A stretch of 64,000 nucleotides of DNA, taken from the NCBI GenBank assembly GCA_029948255.1, contig JALIZF010001506.1:124001-188000 (forward strand). Reading direction: 5' to 3'. Position 1 is the stretch's first letter. The number at the start of each line of letters is the position of its first letter. The translations under genes were made by a program, and so were the position numbers. Shown here piece after piece: positions 1-11,800 of this stretch. Below the pieces are notes generated by a model. The model searched no databases. It worked only from the letters and a program-made list of their open reading frames with translations, and was not told the origin of the DNA. The DNA is from Telmatactis stephensoni (Eukaryota > Cnidaria > Anthozoa > Actiniaria > Isophelliidae).

Positions 1-120
1 TGGAAAGATCCTGATTAGCTAAGAGATTCCAGGTTGTCATTTGGTCAGGTCAGTAAAGAAACGTGTTTTGTGTCGCGAAGTCACCATTTCTTTGTTTAAT
101 AATACTCTATTTGTTGGCAG

Positions 121-3100
121 GTGTTCGTCATTACGTTCAAGAGGGTGTTTTGTACTCTTAGTTTGTCGTGAAGGACAGATTTACGTATGGTATGGTTGTA
201 AGGCCACAGAAGGATTAAAAAAGAATATCTTGATAGCAGCCAAAGCTATCCAGGAACGGTAAGCTCATTTGGGACATAATAAGACTACAGTAGAACCTCC
301 GGTAAGCAGAGGTCCAGCTGAACTGCTGTCCGCTTACGAGAGGTGTCGGCTTATAGGAGGTTAAAAATATAGAGGTTTTCAGGTGGAAGGCTCGAGGGTT
401 GCTGTTCGCTTATAGGAGGTGTCGGCTTATAGGAGGTTAAAAATATAGAGGTTTTCAGGTGGAAGGATCGAGGGTTGCTGTTCGCTTATGAGAGGTGTCG
501 GCTTATAGGAGGTTAAAAATATAGAGGTTTTCAGGTGGAAGGGTCGAGGGTTGCTGTTCGCTTATGGGAGGTGTCGGCTTATAGGAGGTTAAAAATATAG
601 AGGTTTTCAGGTGAAAGGGTCGAGGGTTGCTGTTCGCTTATAGGAGGTGTCGGCTTATAGGAGGTTAAAAATGTAGAGGTTTTCAGGTGGAAGGATCGAG
701 GGTTGCTGTTCGCTTATGGGAGGTGTCCGTTTGTAGAGGTTCAACTGTATTCAGATTTTTGTCATGGTCATTGTTGATATCTTGATTTCACACACACTGC
801 CTTGATTGGGCTATTTCAAGAGACCATAATACTAAGAGAACATAACTTAGTATTGACGTCTGTGCGATGTTATATTAGCGGCGAATAAGGCTATTTTTAG
901 TAATTTCGCCATCGCGCGCGCAAGGTGAGCGCGGACGGGACCGTTTGCTTTTGGCATTTGAATTCTGAGTTTTGGCTTTGTTCTTTCAGGAAACCCGTGG
1001 AATGCAACGTCGAAAATGAACCATTCCTTACTATTACAGAGATGGAAGAAGGCAGTGAACCAGATGCATTCTTTAAAGCTTTAGGAGGCAAAAAGTATTA
1101 CTGTAGTCTTATAAAAGGTACAAATACATAACCTTCAGTCCCTGTAAATACAATTAATAAATTAATACGTTAATAAATTAATAAGTTAATAGATTAATAA
1201 GTTGTGATGCCGATTAGTTTTGATTCAGGCCCGTCGCTTGGGGTGGTTCGAAGGTTCGAACGAACCCCCTCCCTCCCCACAGAAAATAGCAGCTAAGCTT
1301 AGGATACTAGTACTTTCCACCAAAAAACAACAGTCATATGCATTTCTCTCTAAATGAACCTATGGTGAATGCTGGTGAATCATGGTTTTACCAAAACCGC
1401 GACCGTTAGCAATTTATTTTAACGATTTCTTAGTTTTGACAACTCAAGTTTTTTCCACCTTTTCTATATATTCTTTCATAATCTTTTTCTTTTTCTGTCT
1501 TTTCTCTCTAATTAAAAACTAATTTTGATTTCGAGACAAAAAAAAAAAAAAAGGGCCCCGGCAGGTTTCGAACCCGGTTCCTACATTTACCTATTTGCTT
1601 TACAGCACAAGGGTTTTCCAACTGCGCCACGGGATCGCGTAATTTGCACAACAATAGATAGCCAATTTCACGATACACTAGGTTATTTTGTCCTCAAAAT
1701 CCCTTAGTAGACCAGTTAGCCTAGTGGTAAGGTTCAGTCATTTACGGCCTAGGATCCGACTGTTTCCTCCCTCTTTGACTGCGAAGCTCGCTGCGTTCTA
1801 CCGGATAGCGCGGAAGGGGCCGAAATCTCCATCCTATACGTAACATGCGATGATTCAGCAATTTGTCTGGATGCATGGTCCGATTTTTTAGGTTTTGCAT
1901 AAAATTAGAATGCTAATTTCTTTGGGTAACGCGTTCGAGTCCTGCCTGCGCCAACAACATATTTCTTCTTTTCCTTTTTTTTTTTTTTTTTTCAGTTTTT
2001 AATGAATTCTATTTCTCTTTTCTAAATTTCCTGGCTTAAAATTCTGGTCTTCAACGAAGACTCATTACATTGTTTTTTAGCTTGATGCTTTCAAATTTTG
2101 CGTAATTTAGAAAAGCAAATTTCCTGAAATAAGTTATCTTTAAAAAAATTATTCCACTTTCCAAAAGCCAGCTGGACCTCTGATACTTATACTGGTCATT
2201 CTGAAGCATTCCCTAATCCCAGCCGAATACGAAATCGAACCTCGCCTATCAATATGCTTGTGACGGGCCTGTGATGTTCATAATTTTCCTTTTAATATTA
2301 ATCTGGAACTTGGCGTAGAATAGCTGATACAGTATCTAATACAAACAATACTATTTATATGTCGTTTCCCTTTTATTTTTAAGATCCTTCATCGCAGCAT
2401 TTCACTCCACGATTATTTGAGCTCAGCAGTGCTACAGGGAAGTTTTTATCAAGCGAAGTATTATGTCCTTCAAGACTTGATGGCAAAGTCTGTACATTTC
2501 CATTTCTACAGGAAGATTTGTATGGCTCACCTCAGCCTGGTAAGATAAGGAGCCTTCTTTTCAGTATTCATGATCTTCGCTGTGTGTATGGACATGAGTA
2601 CAACTGTATATAATGAATTGCAGTTCTCCGTTTTTATCGTCGTTGTTGTTGTTGTTGTTGCTGCTGCTGTTGCATTTGTTTTTGTTGTTGTTGCTGCTTT
2701 TGCAGTTGTTTTTGCTGTTGCTGCTGTTGTTTTTGTTGTTGTTGTTGCTGTTGTTGTTGTTGCTGCAGCTTTTGTTGTCCGTGTTGCTATTGTTGTTGTT
2801 GTTACTGCCGCTGTTACTGCTGTTGTTGTTGCTGTTGGTAAAGATGTTGTTGTTGGTAAACTGGATGTTGTTGTCATTGGTCATGATATTCGTTTTGCTA
2901 AGGAGTTCCTGGCATGAGGTTGACCTCGAGGCTTTCTTTTGTGGATAGTTATCACTTCTTTTTGAATTTCTATGCATCTTCAATAAACAGTATTACCCAT
3001 TATTGTTATTATTGCTTCTGTTGGTTATGACAGTATTTCAATATTTTTTTACTATTTTATTTACAGCTCTTTTCCTGTTGGATTTTCATTATGAGATCTA

Positions 3101-3294
3101 CATTTGGGAGGGCTGGATTCCAGAAAATGATATTGATTCCCTGACTGGTACTGGGAAGCAACGATGGGATACGGACAGGAAGCTAGCTATGGAAACAGCC
3201 ATCAAATATGCTGAGGGTAAGTCAATTTGTTTTACTCACGTCATAGTGCCAAACACGTAACTCTTGGTAGTTAGTCTGCCTTCCTGTCTACCTC

Positions 3295-3380
<86 letters not shown>

Positions 3381-5920
3381 GGTCGGTCGGTCGGTCGGTC
3401 GGTCGATCTCTCGGTCTGTCTGTCTTTCTGTCCGTCTGAGTCTGTCTGTCTGTTGATCTGTTTGTATGTCTCTTTGTCCGTCTACCTTATGATTTTTTTC
3501 TTGATTGGTGTACGATTGTAACATTTTTTCTTTGTTATCTTGTAGAGGCTGGAAAGCGTGTATCCCATCGTGTATACGTAGTTTACGCAGGTCTTGAACC
3601 CATGTCTTTTAAAGTAGCATTCCCTTGCTGGACCGACAAGCCATATATTACTTCAATACAGAAAGAAGTAAGTCATTTCAGTGATTTTGGGTTTTCAATT
3701 CAGCTTGCTTATTGGAGTCTGTTTTATATCAGACTGGTAAACAAACTGGCGCAAGAAATCTGGTGTCAGAGGTGTTGAATCAATTTACAAAGTAAGTACT
3801 TCATAATGAGTGATAATTCTTCATTGTTTCACGAGCCGCAAAGAATTCACTACAAGAGAGAGTAATTGGAAGTCATCTTAAACGTCTTATTTCGCAAAAT
3901 ACAACGTAATTCGACGCAATTCAATGTCTTTAAGGATACAGTAGGACTTAAAATCATCTGGTGTGTTTAGATGACTGTTATTACGGCCAGGAATACAACA
4001 ATTATACTTTGAATTCGTGACATTTCACTGTAAACACTGTACTCGTTCGATCTTCTGTCCCCACTAACGATCCCAAGTGCATTTGCGCATCCAAACTCGT
4101 CCCAGTCCCCAGCTCGTTTCTAAAGTGGCCAATTGTCTTTACAAGGACTCCTGACCAACAAAAGATCAAAGGCAGTTGCCTTGTGAAATTCATAAGTTGT
4201 AAGACAAGACACCATTTAGGTGTTTGCAAGGGGATTGATGCAAGGGGTTTGAGATAAATCTTGTCTAGCTTAACACAATCTTGCTGCAGATGTAAAATGA
4301 AGTTCATTTTGAATTTCAGGGAAACATACAGTCTAGAGGAACTTCAGCAGAACCCACCACCACAAGGAGTGGACCCTGCTAAACTAGAGACCTACCTGAA
4401 TAAGGAGGACTTTTCGGTAGGTACTTTTAGATTGACTTTAAGACTCTTAGATTGGTATTAGATTTATTATTAAGGAATATAAAACGCGCACGCATGTCTC
4501 TGTACTGTGATATAAACACGATGGAAGATGTAGAGCAAGAGAAAAGCAAGCTTAGGAACACGAGGCGTAGCCGAGTGTTTCTCTAGCTTTTCGAGTGCTC
4601 TACATCTTCCAGAGTGTTTATATCACAGTACAGAGACATAAGCGATCGTTTTATATTGCTTTTATAAAATATTTTCGACGTTTTTTGAGCGAGCCATGTC
4701 TCTGTCCTCTGATATAAACCGATAGTAGTCAGCAAATCAGCGCGCGCGTTATATCTCAAATATTTTATAACAATAAATAGATGGTGGCTTCTCACTCTTA
4801 TCTACCTACTATCGGCTTTACTGAACGGGTTATAAAGAATGCCAACTGATAGTGCATGAAAATAGATGATGGCTTCTCACTCTTATCTACCTACTATCGG
4901 CTTTACTGAACGGGTTATAAGGAATTCCAACTGTTAGTGCATGAAAATAGATGGTGGCTTCACACTCTTATCTACCTACTATCGGCTTTACTGAACGGGT
5001 TATAAAGAATCCCAACTGATAGTGCATGAAAATAGATGATGGCTTCTCACTCTTATCTACCTACTATCGGCTTTACTGAACGGGTTATAAGGAATTCCAA
5101 CTGTTAGTGCATGAAAATAGATGGTGGCTTCTCACTCTTATCTCCCTAATATCGGCTTTACTGAACGGGTTATATAGAATTCCAACTGTTAGTGCATGAA
5201 AATAGATGGTGGGTTCTCACTCTTATCTACCTACTATCGGCTTTACTGAACGGGTTATAAAGAATTCCAACTGTTAGTGCATGAAAATAGATCATGGCTT
5301 CTCACTCTTATCTACCTACTATCGGCTTAACTGAACGGGTTATAAAGAATTCCAACTGTTAGTGCATGAAAATAGATGATGGCTTCTCACTCTTATCTAC
5401 CTACTATCGGCTTTACTGAACGGGTTATAAAGAATTCCAACTGTTAGTGCATGAAAATAGATCATGGCTTCTCACTCTTATCTACCTACTATTGGCTTTA
5501 CTGAACGGGTTATAAAGAATCCCAACTGTTAGTGCATGAAAATAGATGATGGCTTCTCACTCTTATCTACCTACTATCGGCTTAACTGAACGGGTTATAA
5601 AGAATTCCAACTGATAGTGCTTGACTCTCTTTCTTAAATGTTGAAACACACCTAAGGGACTTGTTGCAGGTACAATGCTCCTGTTTACCACAGGAACCCC
5701 AATAGCTCAGCGGTTAGAGCGTCTTACCAGCACTCAGAAAGTCACGGGTTCAAACCCCTTCGATTTGTCGAGTCATTTCACACCCAAAGAAACTCTAAAA
5801 ACATATACTAATGACTTTATACCTGTTTTACAGAACATATTCAAGATGAATATAGAAGACTTTAATAAATTACCAGGATGGAAGCAACAGAATCTAAAGA
5901 AAGCTGCTGGGTTATTTTAA
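121..5920 (+). CDS. SVIL: Supervillin-like protein, C-terminal exons (gelsolin-like domains plus villin headpiece), 5' partial
   Basis: Eight exons: 121-258, 990-1117, 2384-2539, 3067-3216, 3546-3667, 3733-3791, 4320-4416 and 5834-5920. All have AG/GT borders and continuous phase (311 codons plus TAA). The encoded tail has gelsolin-like strands (GQIYVWYGCKAT), an acidic EEGSEPDAFFKALGGKKYY block typical of gelsolin repeats, and a PFLQEDLY / ALFLLDFHYEIYIWEGW stretch with a long helix, as in the last gelsolin-like repeat of supervillins. It ends in a complete villin headpiece (YSLEELQ...GVDPAKLETYL...LPGWKQQNLKK...GLF), split between the last two exons. Supervillins anchor F-actin and myosin II to the plasma membrane; the headpiece normally binds F-actin, and the C-terminal Lys/Trp/Phe core is kept here. 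Villin or advillin are alternatives, but the PFLQEDLY segment favours supervillin. The gene starts before the window, so the N-terminal half is unknown. Introns hold several tandem arrays. Confidence 0.9.
330..745. repeat. 76-bp tandem repeat, about 5.3 copies
   Basis: The string GTGTCGGCTTATAGGAGG recurs exactly every 76 bp (GTCGGC at 345, 421, 497, 573 and 649, and a decayed GTCCGT at 725). Copies differ at only a few positions, so the array is young or homogenised. It lies in the intron between the first two visible supervillin exons. Confidence 0.93.
1553..1638 (-). repeat. tRNA-derived SINE-like head (A and B boxes)
   Basis: On the minus strand TGGCGCAGTTGG matches a Pol III A box and GGGTTCGAAACC a B box, with spacing close to a tRNA. 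An A-rich/T-rich tract flanks the plus-strand side (1538-1552). The cloverleaf arms do not pair convincingly, so I call a SINE or tRNA relic rather than a working tRNA. Confidence 0.55.
1711..1956 (+). repeat. Split tRNA-like element: A box and B box about 215 bp apart
   Basis: TAGCCTAGTGGTAAGG at 1717-1732 resembles a tRNA D arm/A box. GCGTTCGAGTCCTGCC at 1931-1946 resembles a T arm/B box and is followed by acceptor-like TGCGCCA and a T-rich run. The spacing is far too long for a tRNA, so this is probably a SINE with inserted sequence or two overlapping SINE remnants. It lies in a supervillin intron, beside an opposite-strand tRNA-like head. Confidence 0.4.
2638..2860. repeat. Imperfect (TTG)n/(CTG)n trinucleotide array
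   Basis: About 220 bp of mostly GTT and GCT triplets in the supervillin intron between 2539 and 3067. It opens several reading frames on both strands (poly-Leu/Val, poly-Asn/Thr) that are artefacts of the repeat, not genes. Confidence 0.9.
3294..3470. repeat. (CTGT)n microsatellite with a (CGGT)n block
   Basis: A tetranucleotide run of TCTG units switches to TCGG near 3379-3405 and then returns to degenerate TCTG. It is intronic in the supervillin gene, between 3216 and 3546. The CGGT block looks like a point variant that spread within the array. Confidence 0.93.
4480..4690. mobile_element. Fold-back MITE, family A copy 1
   Basis: The left arm (about 4490-4550: TCTGTACTGTGATATAAACA, then a GATGTAGAGCA core) is repeated inverted at about 4585-4643, round a short centre. 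A second copy of the same family lies at 28975-29170. It encodes no protein, so it is a non-autonomous element, in the supervillin intron before the headpiece exon. Confidence 0.75.
4776..5625. repeat. 85-bp minisatellite, ten copies
   Basis: The unit starting AATAGATGRTGGCTTCTCAC recurs exactly every 85 bp (ATGRTGGCTT at 4781, 4866, 4951, 5036 and so on to about 5546). Variants such as GATCATGG and GAATCCC are shared by non-adjacent copies, which suggests growth by multi-unit duplication. It sits in the last supervillin intron, just upstream of a tRNA-like sequence and the exon that completes the headpiece. Confidence 0.95.
5690..5770 (+). repeat. tRNA-like sequence / SINE head
   Basis: TAGCTCAGCGGTTAGAGC is a good A box/D arm and GGGTTCAAACCCC a good B box/T arm. 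The anticodon arm is weak (possible AGC loop with C instead of U at position 33) and the acceptor ends do not pair, so a functional tRNA is unlikely. It sits immediately after the 85-bp array. Confidence 0.5.
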
Positions 5921-6060
5921 GTGTTTCCGTTGGCTCTAACTTCGTTTTACTTCTACTTTAATTACCCCCGAGGATAGTAATATACAAAGAAAACGATTCT
6001 GTATATAACATTAACCATTATTATGTCTTAATCACTGCATACTAGCAGTACTAGAAACCT

Positions 6061-6172
6061 GGAGCTGGTTGTACGAAGCCTGGATATTCGCCGAATAAAT
6101 CCTTATCCAGCTGATAAAATTCATAGCTCTTATCCGGTGGATATCTTATCCAGGTTTCGTACAACCGGCTCC
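6061..6172. mobile_element. Short inverted-repeat element downstream of supervillin
   Basis: The ends GGAGCTGGTTGTACGAAGCC and the inverse of ...TTTCGTACAACCGGCTCC pair over about 26 bp. The element has no coding capacity. It contains AATAAA at 6094-6099, the first clear poly(A) signal downstream of the supervillin stop codon. Confidence 0.7.
6094..6099 (+). terminator. Candidate poly(A) signal AATAAA for the supervillin gene
   Basis: This is a canonical hexamer about 175 nt after the TAA at 5918-5920. It lies inside the inverted-repeat element, so the transcript end may have been supplied by the insertion. No cDNA evidence is available here. Confidence 0.35.
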
Positions 6173-6176
6173 TGTC

Positions 6177-8476
6177 TATAGGTGTATATCTATGTTATAG
6201 GATTATTTATTAAGAAAATATTAGCGCATTATTGCATGCACTGGACTAGTTAATAGGTAAAGCCAAGTGTTGCTGGTCAAACTTGAGTAATACCTGAGGA
6301 TGTATATATACATAAGAATGACTTAGAGGTGGGATTGGTGTACCTTTGGGTGTGGTCACATGGGCGATTTTGTCCCGGGAAAAATTTCCCCCATGTAAAC
6401 ACACCCTAGTGTTTCGTGATGGACGAAATGATGGTGATATTGCCATTTTGATATGGTTGTTTGTGTACTATATGTACAGATATGGATTTCATGAATTTAT
6501 AATTTATGGAAAAATAGTGATATTTGAATACATCTTTATACCAATGTTGAGTTGATGGTGATCGTGGTACATGGAATGACAATGTTGATGGGAACATGAT
6601 TAACAATATCAGTGCCAAATTGATGCTCTTTAAAACAGAGATGAGATAATTTGTCATTACGGATGACATCATTTGAATATGGTGTCCTTTCTGTACAATA
6701 TTCAATTGATTCATAATATTAATGATTTTAAATTCCAATTGAAAGAAATCCTAGTTTTTTTTATTATTTCGTTAATTTTGCAAAATTAAACCTTTTTAAT
6801 TATTTCCAAGTTTGTACGTTTTGGCTATAAATATTTCTTTCAAGATTAGTACAAAAAGAATTCATATAAAATCGATCGATAGTCTTAAAAATGAATGTTA
6901 GTCTGCTTACATCAGGCTTCCGACCAAATTGAGCTAAATCCTAAAGAAAATTATAATGATTTAGATAAACCATACAATATATATTTATTTTCAAGAAAAT
7001 GTACATAATGTTATCATAAGACGGCAAATATCCTTTGTTAATGTTATCGAGGTGTGATACGAGAAGCTTTGTTGTGGTTTAAATTTTATCACTGGTCTAT
7101 TTTGAGGGCGTTGTTCTACTTTGATGATAAACTTTGCTCAAGTTTAATCCTTTAAAACTAACCTAAATACATAGATTACCCACCATCAAACCCTCAACGT
7201 GGCCCTAAAAACCAAACTAACAAAATTGTAAAGAAAATGGTAAAAATTACACCACAATATATGTATACATGAGGCAGTTATACATTCAATGAAATAAACT
7301 CTACTGATTATCAATGATTACTGTAATAGCTTAAGTATTGTCTAGTTATCGCTGAGTGTACAGTAGCTTCGCGGCAAACGAGTGTTAATATGATTAGTGT
7401 AGTTTATTCTGGTACGAAAATACGGCTCAGCATGCGCGCAAACAAGGCATCCTAAATGGCTGGGAACTTAATGGTCGAGGTGACGAAACGGCGAAACTAA
7501 AGGCGAGGAGGGTTAGTCTCCTTCGCATCCGGTGTAATTCAGCACAGGTAGCCCAAGCAATCGACTTGAATATTGGAAATAAAATCTCAGAATTTTTCTT
7601 GCAAATATGCGTTGTCATAACTTAACGTTATTTCATAGTTTGATGCTATTTCTTTGAAGTTTTTAGCCGGGGGACGGAAATGGGAAACTCGCAACGCTAA
7701 AAATATTTCTAAATCCTTTTAGAGTAGCGTAAGGACACGAACCGGATGCGAAGGAGACAAAGGGCGCGAGGAGAGTTCTTACATCTGATGTTGCTACAAT
7801 CGCTGTGACAAGTAAAATTATGCTCTGCTTTTTACAACGATTTCAGCAATTTAGTGTATATAATGTGTATATGTATTTTTTGCCATTTGTATCATTCAAA
7901 TTGGCGTGGATTGTAGCTTGACGTATATACCTATTTAAATTAACGGGAGTTGTCGGCAAAAGCTTACGCGACTCACCCGAAAGGGAGTATGGGTAGAAAT
8001 TACTAAAGCTATAAAACTACATAAATCGGCCATACGACAACTCAAAATGGCTTGCCTTGACCTTAAACACTAAAGAACTTCACTTGTTGATGCTAAAATC
8101 AAGACCAAACCTGAAATGAGTAATGTTTTGCCTACTACCCATACACCTTTTCGGCCTTGTCGCGTAGGCTTGAACCTCTCGTGCGACAAGCTTTTTTAAA
8201 ATAGGATCTAGTTGGTAGAAGAATCAAGTGTGCAGCCAGCGATATTACTCGGGCTAGCTATCAAATGGGCTTTATTCGTCGTCGTCGTCCTTCGCATGTA
8301 AAATGCAGATTGGTCACATACATAACTATATTCACTTCGCGGCTCGTAAAATAAATCGTAAAAAATGTAAGGAAAGCCTTTGGAACCTGGGTACGGTACG
8401 TGAACACTAATCGAGATTAATTTTATTACATCGCTGTTTCGCCGAAGTAACGCAGTGCGTCCACACCGGTAATCAA
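6177..8476. other. Intergenic region between convergent genes
   Basis: AT-rich sequence with no open frame or splice pattern I can support. It separates the 3' ends of the supervillin gene (plus) and the orphan membrane-protein gene (minus), so it should hold both 3' UTRs and ends. TTTATT at about 8422 (AATAAA on the minus strand) is a possible distal poly(A) signal for the minus-strand gene. Confidence 0.5.
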
Positions 8477-8637
8477 TTTTTGTTTGTTTGTTTGTTTGTT
8501 TGTTTGTTTGTTTGTTGTTTGTTGTTTGATTTAATTGTTTGATTTAATTGTTTGATTTAATTGTTTGTTTGTTTGTTTGTTTGTTTGTTTGTTTGTTTGT
8601 TTGTTTGTTTGTTTGTTTGTTTGTTTGTTTGTTTGCA
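8477..8637. repeat. (TTTG)n microsatellite
   Basis: Two perfect TTTG runs flank an interrupted segment with three TTTAATTGTTTGA-like units. It lies just past the 3' end of the minus-strand orphan membrane-protein gene. Confidence 0.95.
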
Positions 8638-8808
8638 TGCTTACATTATTCCTTGCTGATTATAGTGACAAGTAAGATTTTAATTACAGCATAATTATAC
8701 TTACAATGTTGATAAAGTAAGTTTGGGTTTTGAATCAATCAATATTTCCCTAGTATTTATGGTATCACAATAACAGTAATTTAAGTACATGCAGTATAAC
8801 TTATAAAA

Positions 8809-11800
8809 CTACTTCTTCCAGCGGCGCTTTTTGTATTTCTTTTTTAGGGCTTTGAGATCTTGACGTGTGTCTTCGTCGTCACTGGAAAAGAAACAAAAAA
8901 GCCGGTTTGGTTGGAAACTACAAGGATTTATATTTTCCTGTAAATCCTTGCAAGCTATCGATTCAACAAACTTTTTTAAAAGAAAAGAGACAAAAGCTGC
9001 GTTTTACATGGTCGATTTCGTCTCGGTCTGAGTTCCTTGACGGGACAGGTTTTACAAGATTCTCATGTGGAGTGCCGGACAAGAATTAATTTATGTTTAC
9101 ATGAGTCTTTTGTAACTGGAACGACATGAACGTCTTTTAGTCCAAGGCTGGAAATCGTCCCGTCACCAACTCAGCCAGGGACGAAATAGCGGTCTACATA
9201 GTTAAGCTCAAGGTGGGTTCCCTCGTACAACGAATGGAAAGTATTCATTTTGTCAAGCCAAGCTTATAGAACACTTTCCAAATTGTTTGATATCGAGGCA
9301 ACAAAAAGAAACAGGAATTAACTAGCCAGCCATGGGCAGCATTTCTTTTGTTTAATCCATATTAGGCCTGGTTTTCACTACAACGCAAGCATAAACGCAA
9401 GCACATGCAAGGGTCAAAAATGATCTCAATGAAAACGGAGCATTATGCTGTTTGCGTCGCTAGTGAAAACCAGGCTTAAGCCTTGTAGGTATCAAGTAAT
9501 TTTAAAACGGGTCAATTATTTGAGTATTTCTTCGTACCTGCAAACAACAATGGCTTCTCTTCGTGCGTGTTCACCACTAGACGTCGACGATCCTTCGGTT
9601 TCCAAAGATGGCAAGGATGAAACTTTCTTGATTGATTTCTTAGGTCTGAAGTGAAAATATTTGTTACAAATTAAGTTGAACACCGAAAATACCGTAAACT
9701 GAAGACCTTCATTAATATGACCTCCCTGGTTATGTCCCTGGTTATAAACCCTAGAAAACTAAAGAGATAGTCCAGTTGTAGTCCGATTAAAGCCCCCTGC
9801 TCGCTCTTTGTTATACGTATTAGGAACTGTAGAAAGTTGTAGGTGAAAGTATCATGTGGAACCAATGTCGCTGCCAAACGTTAATATTTGAATATCGGGA
9901 CTCAAAGGTTTTACCTACACGTAACACGTAAACCAGCATTTGGAGAATGTAATGGTGATTCTTGATCTCAACTTGTGTCTGATAAGCTCGTCGAGAACCG
10001 ATAATTATGCTCCATGTCCTCCCGCCCCCTCCGAATATAGGCTACCCCACTTCTAATCCCCCTAAAACTCCTTATGAACTAATATAAGCCGCAGTGTAGT
10101 CTGGTATTGCACCTTGGCCAAATTGTAAAGGTAAAATGTAGAGGTAGTGTGTGAGAGAGGAGAGATGTAGAGGTAGTGTGTGATCGTGAGAGAGTACAGT
10201 GTCCCCCAATTAGTGCGAAAGCGCTAGAAGACTTGGACACTTAAATAAACAGTTATATATTTATTTGGCCAAACATGAAACTATTCATAAGTTGGATTAA
10301 ACATAATAAATACACGGCTTCGGTAGAATTTTAATCATTTGAATCTATTTATTTTAGACTTACTGTTCATAAAATCGAAATTCATTTCAAAAGTAATACG
10401 TGACTTACATTTCCTTTGTGTTTGTATCAATCTTGTGCTCCTCGCTTTGCCAAACGGATTTGCGTGATTCTCCTTTAGGCGAAATTACGCAGATTTCGGA
10501 GGGGATCGGCCGGGTGATAGCATCAATGACGATTGAGTGGTGGCTTTTGGGTGCAGGTACTTCAAACGATGCCGTTCGCACCTGTCTTTAACGACAGAAA
10601 AGTTACAATGAATCATTACAATCTATAAGCCTAGTTTATACTGGTAGCAACACAAGCATCAGCAAACGATGCTGGTCGCACTAGTCTTTAACAACGGAAA
10701 AGTTACAATGAATCATTGCAATTTATATAAGCCTAGTTTACAGTAGTAGCAACACAAACGAGCACAATCAACATGGTGTGGACAAACACCGCTAATGAGC
10801 AATGACTTACATAACTAAGTGTGTTTATGCCGTTTTGACTTTTACTTTTATCGCAAGCAAGAACCAGGTTTATTTTAAAGTTTGTTTCCAAAATAATCAT
10901 CTTCCCAAATTCTCTCCTTGAAGTTCTCAAAGCAATGCAGTCCCGGCTCCGTTCCACAAGTTGAAACCGTTTCACCTTTTATGTACCATTCAAAGGAAAT
11001 AATACTCCAACGACCAGGGTAAAAAGCTACGTCTTTTATGTACCTCCAGTTTAAAAAAGATACCCTTTTCATATACCTCAAGGGTGAAAAAGATCTTGAT
11101 CAATAAAATAAGGTTTGGATATACATAGTAAAAAGATATTCCTTTTTTATATATCTCTAGCGTGAAAAAGGCGCGTACCCAACATGTACCCCTTTTGGGC
11201 CAGTGAAAAGCCTCCCTGTGTGATCCATCACAGAAAGTAACTCCCAGGGACTCCCTGGCATCATGCATGCAAGCGCCGCACTGACTTGTACTTACCTCCC
11301 ATCGAATGGAAAATCGGAGAGAAATTGACTTGACAAACGAGTGTCTAGAGGCGTCATTGCTAACTCTTTTTCGAGTTGTTTTCTTTTCCTGTATATCAAC
11401 AATAAAACGAACATGGTAAAACTTTGGCAAATTGAAATCAGTAATAATTTTAGTCAAGAACCGGTTTCATTTCAGGAAAAACAACGCAGAGCCCATTTTA
11501 CGAAGAACGCTACAAAAAAGAGAGAGGGAGAGAGCGAGCGAGCGAGAAAGAAAAGAAAAGAAAGGAAAAGAAAAAAGAAAACAAGGAAAACATCTTTCCC
11601 AGGGAAGCGCGTCTAGAGACTTTCTTTTCTCCACTTTCATGTCCATAATGCATTAAACCCTGGGAGTGCTATTATCAGACACTTTTGCAACAGGACTTTT
11701 AAAACTCAACAACAAGGAGTTTGTAGACTTCTTTAGAGCTTTGGCTTTGTCAGTTGTAGACATCTATAAGATTTATGGTTCGTCATCGACGCCATCTTGT

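Noticed and set aside
2527..2983. Four overlapping open frames of 111-140 codons on both strands
   Set aside because: They are translations of the TTG/CTG array (poly-Leu, Val, Asn, Thr) inside a supervillin intron.
3264..3524. Frames rich in Cys-Leu-Ser-Val or Arg-Gln-Thr-Asp
   Set aside because: Produced entirely by the CTGT tetranucleotide microsatellite.
4776..5625. CRISPR-like array of ten repeats
   Set aside because: The units are head-to-tail copies of one 85-bp sequence without unique spacers, in an intron of an animal gene.
5690..5770. Functional tRNA-Ala(AGC) gene
   Set aside because: A and B boxes are good, but the acceptor stem does not pair, position 33 is not T, and the anticodon stem has a mismatch.
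10990..11457. 155-codon minus-strand frame, the longest in the window
   Set aside because: It crosses the donor of exon 3 of the orphan gene in a phase that does not fit its neighbours, and its second half is a degenerate repeat (FFTLEIYKKG / FFTLEVYEKG).
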